DNA from: an uncultured SAR86 cluster bacterium
GTDB taxonomy: Bacteria > Pseudomonadota > Gammaproteobacteria > Magnimaribacterales > D2472
DNA length: 64,000 nucleotides
Assembly (NCBI GenBank): GCA_902602185.1
Contig: CACKPV010000002.1
Location: 274,506-338,505, forward strand
Reading direction: 5' to 3'
This document shows positions 41,151-50,400 of this stretch, one piece after another. Position numbers and translations under genes: made by a program. The notes below the pieces were generated by a model. That model was not told the origin of the DNA. It made no database searches and saw nothing but the letters and a program-made list of their open reading frames with translations. Within the stretch, counting starts at the first letter, position 1, and each line of letters opens with the position of its first letter.

Positions 41151-41676
41151 GTTTTTTTCTATATTTCTTATATTATATTGCCAGCCAGTCTTTTCATATT
41201 CAATTTTAATTGATATCTCTGAACAAAGATTATATCTAAAAAAGAATGATAGTACCGTTATAAAAAGTTATTCAATATCATCATCATTCTTAGGTGAGGG
41301 TCAAGTTGAGAATTCTTTTAAAACACCCCTAGGAAATCATATTATAGCCAAAAAAATAGGAGAGAATGCTGATATTGGAACAATTTTCAAGGAAAGAGTT
41401 AATACGGGAAGAATAGCTAGCATTATAAAAGAAAAAAAAGACATTGCTGATGATGTTATCACTTCTAGAATTATGTGGCTAGAGGGGATTGATCATGGGT
41501 ACAATAAAGGAGGTAATGTTGACTCATTTAATCGTTTCATTTATATCCATGGCACAGCAGAAGAGGGACTTATAGGATCAAAAGCATCCCACGGCTGTAT
41601 CAGAATGTTCAATGACGATGTGATAGAATTATTTAAATTGGTTAATAAAGGGACAAAAGTCAATATAGTTCTGTGA
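41137..41676 (+). CDS. L,D-transpeptidase (YkuD domain)
   Basis: IYIHGTAEEGLIGSKASHGCIRMFNDDVIELF; signal peptide from the ATG at 41137. Confidence 0.88.
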   Translation: MKVIKFFSIFLILYCQPVFSYSILIDISEQRLYLKKNDSTVIKSYSISSSFLGEGQVENSFKTPLGNHIIAKKIGENADIGTIFKERVNTGRIASIIKEKKDIADDVITSRIMWLEGIDHGYNKGGNVDSFNRFIYIHGTAEEGLIGSKASHGCIRMFNDDVIELFKLVNKGTKVNIVL

Positions 41677-41678
41677 AC

Positions 41679-43844
41679 TTAAAAGTTTTTTGCTACTGAA
41701 GTTTGGTTGAATGAAAGTTTTTCTTTCCTTTCTTCTTTCGTGGGAGCTTCTCCAAATCTACCATTTTCTTTTGATAGTTGCTCAATAATTTCAGCTTTAC
41801 TCCAAAAGTCAGGATCATTTTTTGCAAATTCATCTATTTTATTTGAAACTTTTTCTAATCCTTCCATATTTGCGTATTGCATTGGTCCACCTCTCCAAAT
41901 TGGAAAGCCATAACCATTGATATAAACTACATCCATATCTCCAGATCTTTGCGATACACCCTCTTGTAAAATTTTTGCACCTTCGTTAACTAATGCAAGT
42001 ATGCACCTATCAACTATTTCGGTATCTGATATTTCTCTTCTTTTATAACCATTATCTTCTGATACTTTTTCATATAGTTTTTCATTTTCAGGTGCTGGAT
42101 GTGGAGCCCTTGAACCCTCTTTATAGTTATAAAAGCCTTTATTGGTTTTTTGACCAAATCTGTCTTGCTCACAAAGTGCATCATTTATGAGTGCTGTTAC
42201 TGGAGGATTTGTTTTGCTTAATTTTCTTGCTCTCCAGCCTAAATCAAGGCCAACTAAATCCATCATTCTAAATGGCCCCATGCTCATCCCAAAGTTCTCA
42301 AGTGCTGAATCTATTTGGTGAGGCAACGCACCTTCAAGCAATAACTTATTTGCTTGAGTGGTGTAACCAAATAGCATCCGGTTACCGATAAAGCCCGGAG
42401 CATTTAATGATACAACAGGCGCTTTTTTAAGTTTTTTACCTACACTCATAATCGTTGCTAAAACTTGATCAGATGTTTTTTCAGCTCTAACTACTTCAAG
42501 TAATCTCATTATGTTTGCAGGACTAAAAAAGTGAGTACCCACTACCATCTCTGGCCTATTAGTTACTTTTGCTAGGGCATCAATATCTAATCCAGATGTA
42601 TTAGAAGCTAATATTGCATCCTTTTTAACAACTTCATCTAATTTTTTGAAAATTTCTTTTTTCAAATCAAGGTTTTCATACACAGCCTCAATGACAATGT
42701 CTGCATCTGCAATTTCATCATATTCCAATCCAGACGTTATAAGTCCCATAACTGCATCTTTTTGATTTTCATCGATTCTCCCTTTATTCATCATGAAGTC
42801 ATAGTTATCTTTTATAACAGCAACTCCTCTCTCTAGGTTATTTTCATCTTGATCAATAATATGAACAGGAATACCTGCATTTGCAAAACACATTGCAATT
42901 CCGCCACCCATAGTTCCCGATCCTATAATTGCTGCCTTCTTAATTGGCATTATTTCTGTTTCTTTCGGCACATCCTGAATTTTTGAAGCTGCTCTTTCAC
43001 TAAAGAAAATATGAATCATAGCTTCTCGCTGAGGATTGAGAAGGCATTCAATAAAAAATTCTTGTTCTTTTTTCATTCCTTCATCGAATGAATCTGCATT
43101 AATGGCAGCATCTACACATTGGATTATTTTATTGGGTGCAAATTGTCCTTTTCTGATTTTTGCTGCCAATGCTCGTGCTTCTACTATCACCTTTTCATCA
43201 CCACTAACATCATTCAACTTAGAATTTAAGTCTCTTACTTTAGGAAGAGGATCATTTTTCTTATCATGTAAAAATTTTATTGACTCTTCGATTACATCGG
43301 CATCTGTGATTTTATCTATAATCCCCATTTCTTCTGCTTTTTTTGCTGGTACATGTTTTCCGGTCAACATCATTTTTAAAGCTTCTGAAGGACCTATTAT
43401 CCTTGGAAGTCGTTGAGTGCCACCAGCACCAGGAAGTAGACCAAGATTCACTTCAGGAAGACCGACAAATCCCTTTGAAGAAGATACTCTATAGTTGCAG
43501 CACAAAGCTGTCTCTAAACCTCCGCCCAAGGCAGAGCCATTGATGGCTGCTACTACAGGTTTTTCTGAGGATTCTAGTTTTTCCAGAACTGCATGAATAG
43601 TTGGTATTTCTTCGTTAGGGGGTTTGCCAAACTCACTAATATCTGCGCCAGCAATAAAGGATCTCCCTTTTCCGGTTAAAATTATTCCGTGGATATTACT
43701 ATCTGCTTGAGCTTTTTCCAGACAGTCAACAATGCCTACTCGAACACCTTCACTAAGCGGGTTGACAGGTGGGTTATCTACCTCAAGAATGGCAAAACCA
43801 TCCTTTACCGAATATAAACATTGTCCTTTCAAAATAATCTCCAA
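41679..43844 (-). CDS. Multifunctional 3-hydroxyacyl-CoA dehydrogenase / enoyl-CoA hydratase (FadB/FadJ type)
   Basis: N-terminal crotonase (AAINGSALGGGLETALCCNYRVS), 3HCDH NAD domain (AAIIGSGTMGGGIAMCFANAG), C-terminal 3HCDH. Confidence 0.93.
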   Translation of the reverse strand: MEIILKGQCLYSVKDGFAILEVDNPPVNPLSEGVRVGIVDCLEKAQADSNIHGIILTGKGRSFIAGADISEFGKPPNEEIPTIHAVLEKLESSEKPVVAAINGSALGGGLETALCCNYRVSSSKGFVGLPEVNLGLLPGAGGTQRLPRIIGPSEALKMMLTGKHVPAKKAEEMGIIDKITDADVIEESIKFLHDKKNDPLPKVRDLNSKLNDVSGDEKVIVEARALAAKIRKGQFAPNKIIQCVDAAINADSFDEGMKKEQEFFIECLLNPQREAMIHIFFSERAASKIQDVPKETEIMPIKKAAIIGSGTMGGGIAMCFANAGIPVHIIDQDENNLERGVAVIKDNYDFMMNKGRIDENQKDAVMGLITSGLEYDEIADADIVIEAVYENLDLKKEIFKKLDEVVKKDAILASNTSGLDIDALAKVTNRPEMVVGTHFFSPANIMRLLEVVRAEKTSDQVLATIMSVGKKLKKAPVVSLNAPGFIGNRMLFGYTTQANKLLLEGALPHQIDSALENFGMSMGPFRMMDLVGLDLGWRARKLSKTNPPVTALINDALCEQDRFGQKTNKGFYNYKEGSRAPHPAPENEKLYEKVSEDNGYKRREISDTEIVDRCILALVNEGAKILQEGVSQRSGDMDVVYINGYGFPIWRGGPMQYANMEGLEKVSNKIDEFAKNDPDFWSKAEIIEQLSKENGRFGEAPTKEERKEKLSFNQTSVAKNF

Positions 43845-43898
43845 ATTTGACTTAATTTTATTATACCCAAAAAAACATATAATATTTTATAAAAAGTA

Positions 43899-43928
43899 TT
43901 GATAATGTATTATAAATATGCATAATAA
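43899..43928 (+). promoter_or_regulatory. Putative sigma70-like promoter for the candidate sRNA
   Basis: TTGATA at 43899-43904, 18-nt spacer, TAATAA at 43923-43928; predicted start ~43935 coincides with hairpin 1. Confidence 0.4.
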
Positions 43929-43933
43929 TAGAT

Positions 43934-44007
43934 GTCAGCACTTCTCCCCCTTATTCTGCTGACCAAACCTCTGAATGTTGTGGAGGGTGCAAACCCTCCA
44001 TTTTTAT
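43934..44007 (+). ncRNA. Candidate novel small RNA: C-rich-loop hairpin followed by intrinsic terminator
   Basis: Stem GTCAGCA(43934-43940)/TGCTGAC(43957-43963) around the 16-nt loop CTTCTCCCCCTTATTC; then TGGAGGGT-GCAA-ACCCTCCA (43981-44000) followed by TTTTTATT. Upstream TTGATA (43899) - 18 nt - TAATAA (43923). Confidence 0.55.
43981..44007 (+). terminator. Rho-independent terminator with GCAA tetraloop
   Basis: Perfect 8-bp stem TGGAGGGT/ACCCTCCA, GNRA tetraloop, T-rich tail on the + strand only. Confidence 0.8.
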
Positions 44008-44018
44008 TAGGAAAAAAT

Positions 44019-44093
44019 ATGAAAGACAAATTAGAGTTACTATTTTTGATAACAATTTTTGTTGCTTCTGTTGCTGCGATAACGCCTGTATAA
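44019..44093 (+). CDS. Putative 24 aa hydrophobic small protein upstream of gpx
   Basis: AGGA-spaced ATG; MKDKLELLFLITIFVASVAAITPV, a single TM segment. Confidence 0.35.
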   Translation: MKDKLELLFLITIFVASVAAITPV

Positions 44094-44101
44094 TTCTTTC
44101 G

Positions 44102-44629
44102 ATGAAAAATCTATTACTTGTACTTGTTACATTTACTTCCATTGGCTCATTTGCCTGCGACAATCTTTTGAATGAAGAAATGAGATTGCTTGACTCCACT
44201 GTGAAAGAAAATCTGTGTAAATATGAAGGTAAAGTAATGCTTGTTGTGAATGTTGCCAGCAAATGTGGCTATACTGGACAATATCAAGGACTACAAAGCC
44301 TTTACGAAAGATTCAAGGATCAAGAGTTTGTTGTTATTGGAGTTCCGTCACGTGATTTTTTTAGTCAAGAGTTTTCCGATGAATCTCAGATTGCTGAATT
44401 TTGTGAAACCAATTTTGATGTTTCATTTCCAATGTACTCGACTGTGCCTGTTAAAGGAAAAAATGCTCATCCATTTTACAAGAAACTATCATATCTAACA
44501 GGTAGTGAACCAACCTGGAATTTTAATAAATATTTGATTTCTAAAGATGGTAAATCTGTTAAGTTGTTTAACTCAAAAGTTTTACCAGAATCAAACGAAC
44601 TTACCGAAGCAATTCTAGAACTTTTATAA
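44102..44629 (+). CDS. Glutathione peroxidase family protein with signal peptide
   Basis: VVNVASKCGYTGQYQGLQSLYERFKDQEFVVIGVPSRDF, WNFNKYLI; Cys at the catalytic position. Confidence 0.92.
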   Translation: MKNLLLVLVTFTSIGSFACDNLLNEEMRLLDSTVKENLCKYEGKVMLVVNVASKCGYTGQYQGLQSLYERFKDQEFVVIGVPSRDFFSQEFSDESQIAEFCETNFDVSFPMYSTVPVKGKNAHPFYKKLSYLTGSEPTWNFNKYLISKDGKSVKLFNSKVLPESNELTEAILELL

Positions 44630-44630
44630 A

Positions 44631-45266
44631 CTAATCAGAAAATATCTCATTAGGTTTGTTAATAGAAAATATTCCATTATCTATTACTCCCGGTATTGCA
44701 TTAATTTTAATTTCTAATTCTTTTGGGTTACTAATATCTAATTCTCTGACATCAATTATTTGATTCCCAAGATCTGTTATGAAATTTTGCCTAAACTCTG
44801 GCAAACCTCCCATACCAACAATACGTCTTGAAACATAACTTCTTGCAACTTTTGCTACCTCGATTGGAAGTGGAAATTGACCCAACTGATCTACAAATTT
44901 TGATTGATCAGCAATACAAATAAATGATTCGGATGCAGCTGCAACAATCTTTTCCCTTGTATGTGCTCCACCACCACCTTTAATTAAATCTTTTTCCATG
45001 GAGACCTCATCTGCTCCATCTATATAAAAAGAGACTGAGTTAACATCATTTAACTCAAATTCTTCAATATCATAATTTGCGATCAAATCTGAACTAGCTT
45101 TGGAACTCGAAACAACTCCCTTAAATGTATTTTTATGAGTTGCCAAGAGTTCGATAAAACAATTAACTGTGGACCCAGTTCCAATACCAAGCACTGTCTG
45201 CTGAGTTATTTTTGGCAAAATAAAGTCCAAAGCTTTTTGAGATGCTCTTATCTTTGCTTCGCTCAT
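44631..45266 (-). CDS. rpiA: Ribose-5-phosphate isomerase A
   Basis: LGIGTGSTVNCFIELL, SFYIDGADEVSMEKDLIKGGGGAHTREK; ATG at 45266 (MSEAKIRASQ) preferred to the 45488 ORF start. Confidence 0.94.
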   Translation of the reverse strand: MSEAKIRASQKALDFILPKITQQTVLGIGTGSTVNCFIELLATHKNTFKGVVSSSKASSDLIANYDIEEFELNDVNSVSFYIDGADEVSMEKDLIKGGGGAHTREKIVAAASESFICIADQSKFVDQLGQFPLPIEVAKVARSYVSRRIVGMGGLPEFRQNFITDLGNQIIDVRELDISNPKELEIKINAIPGVIDNGIFSINKPNEIFSD

Positions 45267-45300
45267 GAGTTTATAATACTGTATTCTCCGGAGATATACA

Positions 45301-46839
45301 TTGAGAATTAAAAACAATAAATCTAAACACTTCACAAAATCAAAGAAATATATTTCTTTGATTGAAAAGTCTTTCGTGTATGAAGTTGCTTCGGTGACAC
45401 CGATTACAGAAGCCATAAATCTTTCAAAAAAAACTGGGAACAAAGTTTGTTTGAAAAGAGAAGATTTGCAGCCAATATTTTCTTTCAAAAATAGAGGGTC
45501 CTACAACAAAATAAAGCATTTAAATAATACTGAAAAGGAAAAAGGAGTTATAGCAGCTTCTGCAGGTAATCATGCCCAAGGTGTAGCAAGTGCTTGCCAG
45601 AAATTGAAAATAAAATGCTTAATCGTTATGCCCGAGACAACTCCTGAGATAAAAATTAAAGCTGTAAAAGGTTTTAAAGCAAGCGTAATTTTACATGGAG
45701 ATAATTACGATCAAGCACTAGCTCATGCAAAGAAACTATGCAAAAAGGAGAATAGAACCTTTATTGATCCCTTCGATGACCCATACACAATTGCAGGCCA
45801 GGGCACGGTAGGCAAAGAAATTCTAGATTCAGGAATGGATTTTGATGCAATTTTCGTTCCAGTGGGTGGAGGTGGACTACTTGCGGGTATTTCTGCATGG
45901 ATTTCACAAAAAAATAAAAAAACAAAAATATTTGGAGTTGAGGTTGATGATTCAGCTTGCCTAGCTGCAGCAATGCAAGCAGGAAAGAGAGTTAGATTAA
46001 AAAGCATTGGTATATTTGCAGATGGTGTAGCTGTAGCACAGGTTGGGAAGCACAATCTTGAAGTTATAAAAGAGTGTGTAGATGAGGTCATAACAGTTTC
46101 CATAGATGAAGTTTGTGCAGGAGTGAAAGATATTTTTGAGGATACAAGGGTTTTATCCGAGCCTGCTGGTGCAGTTGCAGTTGCAGGACTAAAAAAATAT
46201 GCTGTAAGGACAAAGAAGAAAAACTTATTAGCAATAAGCAGTGGAGCTAATCTAAATTTTGACAGGATAAGTTATATTGCTGAAAGGTCAGAACTTGGTG
46301 AGGAGTCCGAAAAAATTTTAAGCATACAGATTCCTGAAAAAAGTGGGAGCTTTCTCAGACTTTGTAAGATTTTTGGAAAGTCTCAAATTACAGAATTCAA
46401 TTATAGGATGTCAGATAGCACAATAGCTCAAGTTTTAGTTGGGATAAAGATTAAAGATTTAAAGACATTTACTGGTTTGAAAGAAAGGCTTACTTCGAAA
46501 AAATTTAATTTTAAAGATCTAACTAAAAATGATATTTCAAATGATCATTTGAGATACATGGTTGGAGGTCGCAAGATTTCAACAAATAATGAAAGACTAT
46601 TCAGAGGGGAATTTCCTGAACGACCTGGAGCACTCCTAGATTTCCTTGAGAGTCTTGGAAATAAATGGAACATCTCACTTTTTCATTATCGAAATTTAGG
46701 ATCAGCATTTGGTAAAGTTCTCGTTGGAATAGAGGATAACTCTGCAAATAACAAAAAACTTTTAAAACATTTACACAAAACCGGCTATAACTTCTCAGAA
46801 GAAACAAATAACATTGCCTATAAGCAATATTTAAAATAA
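45301..46839 (+). CDS. ilvA: Threonine ammonia-lyase, biosynthetic
   Basis: PLP-binding SFKNRGSYNKI, GGGGLLAG, tandem C-terminal regulatory domains; TTG start. Confidence 0.94.
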   Translation: MRIKNNKSKHFTKSKKYISLIEKSFVYEVASVTPITEAINLSKKTGNKVCLKREDLQPIFSFKNRGSYNKIKHLNNTEKEKGVIAASAGNHAQGVASACQKLKIKCLIVMPETTPEIKIKAVKGFKASVILHGDNYDQALAHAKKLCKKENRTFIDPFDDPYTIAGQGTVGKEILDSGMDFDAIFVPVGGGGLLAGISAWISQKNKKTKIFGVEVDDSACLAAAMQAGKRVRLKSIGIFADGVAVAQVGKHNLEVIKECVDEVITVSIDEVCAGVKDIFEDTRVLSEPAGAVAVAGLKKYAVRTKKKNLLAISSGANLNFDRISYIAERSELGEESEKILSIQIPEKSGSFLRLCKIFGKSQITEFNYRMSDSTIAQVLVGIKIKDLKTFTGLKERLTSKKFNFKDLTKNDISNDHLRYMVGGRKISTNNERLFRGEFPERPGALLDFLESLGNKWNISLFHYRNLGSAFGKVLVGIEDNSANNKKLLKHLHKTGYNFSEETNNIAYKQYLK

Positions 46840-49146
46840 CTAGAATTTCAAACGAATTTTTGCAGTCAGTATTTCATTCCCAGGATTTTTCCAGGAAGAC
46901 TCTAGTAAACTATCAAAATTACTAAGATCATCATTTGTAAAAAAACTATCTGCACGTGTGTAAACTAAGTAAAAGTAGGACAGTGGGGCAAACTCATATC
47001 TGTACCTAATTTGTAAAGAATTTTCAGATAAGCTAAATGGTTGTAATTCAAAATCAGAAACAAAGATCTCTCCAGTATTTTGTGCTTCAAGAGAAATAGG
47101 GTTATTTGCTTTTATCATGATTATTTGATTTTTTAACCTTAATTCATGTTTATTACCTCTCAAAAAGGTCATTGTAAAATCTAAATTTCTTTGTGATTTT
47201 GTAAAAGCTCCCAACCTGTTAGTCTCAACCCATTTGAGCCATTCTTGCTCTTTAATCTTTTTTGAACCCAGATATAACTGGAATTCTTCATTAGGAAAAT
47301 AACTTACTCCAAATCGGTATGTGTTTCGTTTATTGCCATCAGAGTCCCAAGTTGGATATGCTCCAGTTCTTGAATATCCGATATCTCCACCAAAAGACCA
47401 TTTTTTATAGCGGGGGGAATCAAAATCAAGATTTATAGTCTTTTCATTCATTACATTTATGTATGGAGCAACTTCATTCTTCCTAGTAAATGTGGAATTT
47501 TTCCCTTCATTTTTAATCGACATTGATACTTCAATACTTGCATTTGATTTTAACCACAACTCAGTTCTAGTCCATAAACCCCTTGGTGATTTTTTGCCAT
47601 CTGTTGTCATGGATTGAAAAATACTAATGTGCGATTGTCTGCTCTTGAAGAGGGACTCAATAGGAAAGGAATTCCTATCAAACTCAAATCTATTGTAAGC
47701 TTTTATTTCATCATTTCTTTGCAGATATCCCATATCATTTAGATCGAGCTTTTTATCAAAATATTGGAAACCAAATGTATTTTCATACTCAATTTTAGGG
47801 AAATATTTAATATCGAATCGAAGACCGTTACCTGAACCATTTGCAGTTTTTGAATTGAGAATTGCACCTGAAATTTTTGTTTTATTTATTGCTGTATTTT
47901 CAATATCAAGAGCAATGACATCAGCTTCATTACCAACGAAATTGTTAACTGTTCGGGTTGATAATAGTCCAACTTTATTTACAGGGTTGTTTGATCTAAT
48001 TCGGAACGCATAAAAGTCTCTACCTTTTGTAAAAGGTGAGTCACTTTCACTAGCACTTAAAAACCCGTAATCAAAATTTTTCTGTTGCGATGTATGTCGG
48101 AGTGCTAAATCCAATTCACTATATTCTTGTTGCGAGCTATTACATAAGTCTTCATCATAAGTGCTTTCACATTGATAAGTTGGTTTGGAACCAATTCTTC
48201 GAGTATTAATAACATAAAAATCATCTCTGCCTCCTCTTACTTCAAATAAAGTTTGATTCTCTGTAAAGAATGCACGTTTTTCAGAAAAGAAAGTCTCAAT
48301 AGCACTAAAGTTAATAACTACTTCATCAGTTTCAACCTGACCAAAATCAGGGTTTATTGCTAAGTTGGTTTGATTCCCATCACCTCTGTTTAAAAAAATA
48401 TCAACACCAACTTTCTCAATTTTTTGTTTAGCAGCAAAGTCCTCAGACAATGTTATGTAAGGAAAAAAACTATTTTTTCTTACTGAATAATTATCGATTT
48501 CTAGTGATGGTAAATCATAAATAAAAGTATTTCTCATATAGTTTGTTTTGGCAGTGGCAAAAGAACTCTGTTCTTGTGCATACCACCTCCATGCGATAAA
48601 TCCAATCTTCCTTCTATCACTTTCAACCGACTGCATAGGTGCAATACTCCATGGGATAAAGATTTCAGTAGTCCAAAAATCGTTATTTCGACTGGTAGCA
48701 CTCAACCAATCCCCATCCCAATCTGTATTCTCTCTGTTCCCACTTCGATAGGTAGCATCTGAAATGGAGCCACCCAAAGATACAGTAAATCCGTATGCAA
48801 CTTTGCTATTCCCATCAAAATCGATAGTTACACCATTTTTATCTCCTCTATCATCCCAGTTATCTCTAATGTGATTCTTTTGACGAATTGTTTGTTGATC
48901 TTGTTCATTTATAAATCCAACATAAATTCCTTCAGCATTACTAAAAATTTTAACTGTTGTTTTGAGCTTAGGGTCTTCAAAATTAAAAGGAACAATAGTT
49001 GTAAACTCTTCTAAAACAGTAGCTTTTTGCCACTCCTTTTCATCAAGATTCCCATCAATCACCATGGAGGAAAGGGGTCCTATAAAGGCTAATAAAAATA
49101 GTTTCTTAAAAATGCTGACCTCCCAATTCAGTAAAGACTGTATCAA
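46840..49146 (-). CDS. Outer-membrane DUF5916-type protein with N-terminal carbohydrate-binding family 9-like domain
   Basis: IDGNLDEKEWQKAT..., NPDFGQVETDEVVINFSAIETFFSEKRAFFTENQTLFE, beta-barrel C-terminus ending KIRLKF. Confidence 0.82.
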   Translation of the reverse strand: MIQSLLNWEVSIFKKLFLLAFIGPLSSMVIDGNLDEKEWQKATVLEEFTTIVPFNFEDPKLKTTVKIFSNAEGIYVGFINEQDQQTIRQKNHIRDNWDDRGDKNGVTIDFDGNSKVAYGFTVSLGGSISDATYRSGNRENTDWDGDWLSATSRNNDFWTTEIFIPWSIAPMQSVESDRRKIGFIAWRWYAQEQSSFATAKTNYMRNTFIYDLPSLEIDNYSVRKNSFFPYITLSEDFAAKQKIEKVGVDIFLNRGDGNQTNLAINPDFGQVETDEVVINFSAIETFFSEKRAFFTENQTLFEVRGGRDDFYVINTRRIGSKPTYQCESTYDEDLCNSSQQEYSELDLALRHTSQQKNFDYGFLSASESDSPFTKGRDFYAFRIRSNNPVNKVGLLSTRTVNNFVGNEADVIALDIENTAINKTKISGAILNSKTANGSGNGLRFDIKYFPKIEYENTFGFQYFDKKLDLNDMGYLQRNDEIKAYNRFEFDRNSFPIESLFKSRQSHISIFQSMTTDGKKSPRGLWTRTELWLKSNASIEVSMSIKNEGKNSTFTRKNEVAPYINVMNEKTINLDFDSPRYKKWSFGGDIGYSRTGAYPTWDSDGNKRNTYRFGVSYFPNEEFQLYLGSKKIKEQEWLKWVETNRLGAFTKSQRNLDFTMTFLRGNKHELRLKNQIIMIKANNPISLEAQNTGEIFVSDFELQPFSLSENSLQIRYRYEFAPLSYFYLVYTRADSFFTNDDLSNFDSLLESSWKNPGNEILTAKIRLKF

Positions 49147-49684
49147 ATTTTAAGTCATGATTTTCTGCAAAGTTTTCTGAAGTTAATTGAAAAGCATAAC
49201 CTAACCCTATTATAGTTTTTTTTGGATTATTATTTTTAAAATTACAAAGGAGTTTGTCGAAGTAGCCATTACCAAACCCTAATCTGTAACCTTTTGAATC
49301 AACACCAACAAGAGGCAAAATTACAAGATCAAAGTAATTCAGGCTCATAGCATAATGTGTATTTTCAACAACAAAAGACTTGGCTTCAGAATTATCTTTT
49401 TTCACTTTCTTTATGAAGACCTGATTAACATTCCCAACTTCTTGCTTTGCAAGAAATATATTTAAACCCTTTTTAAGCATAGATACGATCAGTTTTTCAG
49501 TATTGATTTCGTTGTTAATTTGAAGATATGTAAGAATATTTTTATGGTGGTTTAATTCAAGAAAATTAAAACAAAATTCATTGACTTTGTTTGAGCAATC
49601 AATAACTTCATCGGGAGAAAGAGCTTGCCTCCGCTCAATGAGTGATATACGTAATTTGTTTTTCACATTTATGCTCGGAGGCAT
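49106..49684 (-). CDS. ygfA: 5-formyltetrahydrofolate cyclo-ligase
   Basis: FDLVILPLVGVDSKGYRLGFGNGYFDKLL; Met at 49684 (MPPSINVKNKLR) preferred because the 49702 start lies in the 6S RNA. Confidence 0.88.
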   Translation of the reverse strand: MPPSINVKNKLRISLIERRQALSPDEVIDCSNKVNEFCFNFLELNHHKNILTYLQINNEINTEKLIVSMLKKGLNIFLAKQEVGNVNQVFIKKVKKDNSEAKSFVVENTHYAMSLNYFDLVILPLVGVDSKGYRLGFGNGYFDKLLCNFKNNNPKKTIIGLGYAFQLTSENFAENHDLKFDTVFTELGGQHF

Positions 49685-49857
49685 GAACCAATTCACCGTC
49701 ATATGTAATCCCTGAACCCGATGTCCAGGTGGTGAATATCATGTTAAATCAGGCTTCTCTTTGTAGATAATGCACAACATTAACAGAGGAAAATCACCTT
49801 CAGTTTAATTATAGGTTCAAAAATAACTTACATATTAACGAATGAACCAGAATACTC
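49684..49857 (-). ncRNA. ssrS: 6S RNA (boundaries approximate)
   Basis: Minus strand contains GAGAAGCCTGATTTAACATGATATTCACCACCTGGACATCGGGTTCAGGGATTACA, closely matching the E. coli 6S 3' half (GAGAAGCCTTAAAACTG...ATTCACCTTGAACCAAGGGTTCAAGGGTTACA). Closing stem (AATATGTAA/TTACATATG), zapA-ssrS-ygfA synteny, TTATACT -10 upstream. Confidence 0.88.
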
Positions 49858-49889
49858 GATAGTATAAGATAATTACTTAGAAAGTCGAA

Positions 49890-50156
49890 CTAAGTTTGTA
49901 AAGCACGATCAATTTTTTCAATTAAGCTCAGAACTTCTTCTGTTGATGGGATGTCATTACTTTCATCATTCACTAACTGGTTATTGGCTAGACTTAATCC
50001 AGCTAAAATTAATCCATTTTCTTTATCTTTGATGTTGCTTAGTTCTGAATTTAATAATTCAGCTGCAGCTAAAAGCTGTTGCTTTTCATCTGCTGGACAT
50101 GCAAGAGTTATGTCTCTCCCAAAAACCCTCAAGGAAACTTTTTCGATATCACTCAT
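49890..50156 (-). CDS. zapA: Cell division protein ZapA
   Basis: VSLRVFGRDITLACPADEKQQLLAAAELLNSEL. Confidence 0.88.
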   Translation of the reverse strand: MSDIEKVSLRVFGRDITLACPADEKQQLLAAAELLNSELSNIKDKENGLILAGLSLANNQLVNDESNDIPSTEEVLSLIEKIDRALQT

Positions 50157-50346
50157 GAGGATCTTGTTTTAATTTTTTGAGACTATTTTCTAAATCTTTA
50201 ATTCTTCGAAGATTATCTGCTTTATTGGATTTCCACTCCCTTTCTTTTTTGATATATAAATCAATAATACCTTTTTGGTCTGAATACTTTTGGATAAGAG
50301 AATTAATTTTTTGGTTGAGTTTTTCAAAAGCCTCGGTATTATTCAT
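50149..50346 (-). CDS. ZapB-like / TIGR02449-type coiled-coil small protein
   Basis: MNNTEAFEKLNQKINSLIQKYSDQKGII...; adjacent to zapA. Confidence 0.65.
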   Translation of the reverse strand: MNNTEAFEKLNQKINSLIQKYSDQKGIIDLYIKKEREWKSNKADNLRRIKDLENSLKKLKQDPHE

Positions 50347-50400
50347 GACTTTAATTATGAATATAAAACCTAAAACTGACAAGTAAGCATTTAAGATATA

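Noticed and set aside
43036-43416. 126 aa antisense ORF over the fadB-like gene
   Set aside because: Shadow ORF, Ser/Ile-rich translation without family resemblance.
43933-44093. A continuous in-frame ORF (MSALLPLILLTKPLNVVEGANPPFLLGKNMKDKLELL...) across the sRNA region
   Set aside because: Both strong hairpins and the T-tract terminator lie inside it, and no good RBS precedes the first ATG. A structured RNA followed by a separate short ORF fits better.
45723-46103. 126 aa antisense ORF over ilvA
   Set aside because: Shadow ORF; low-complexity composition opposite a conserved PLP enzyme.
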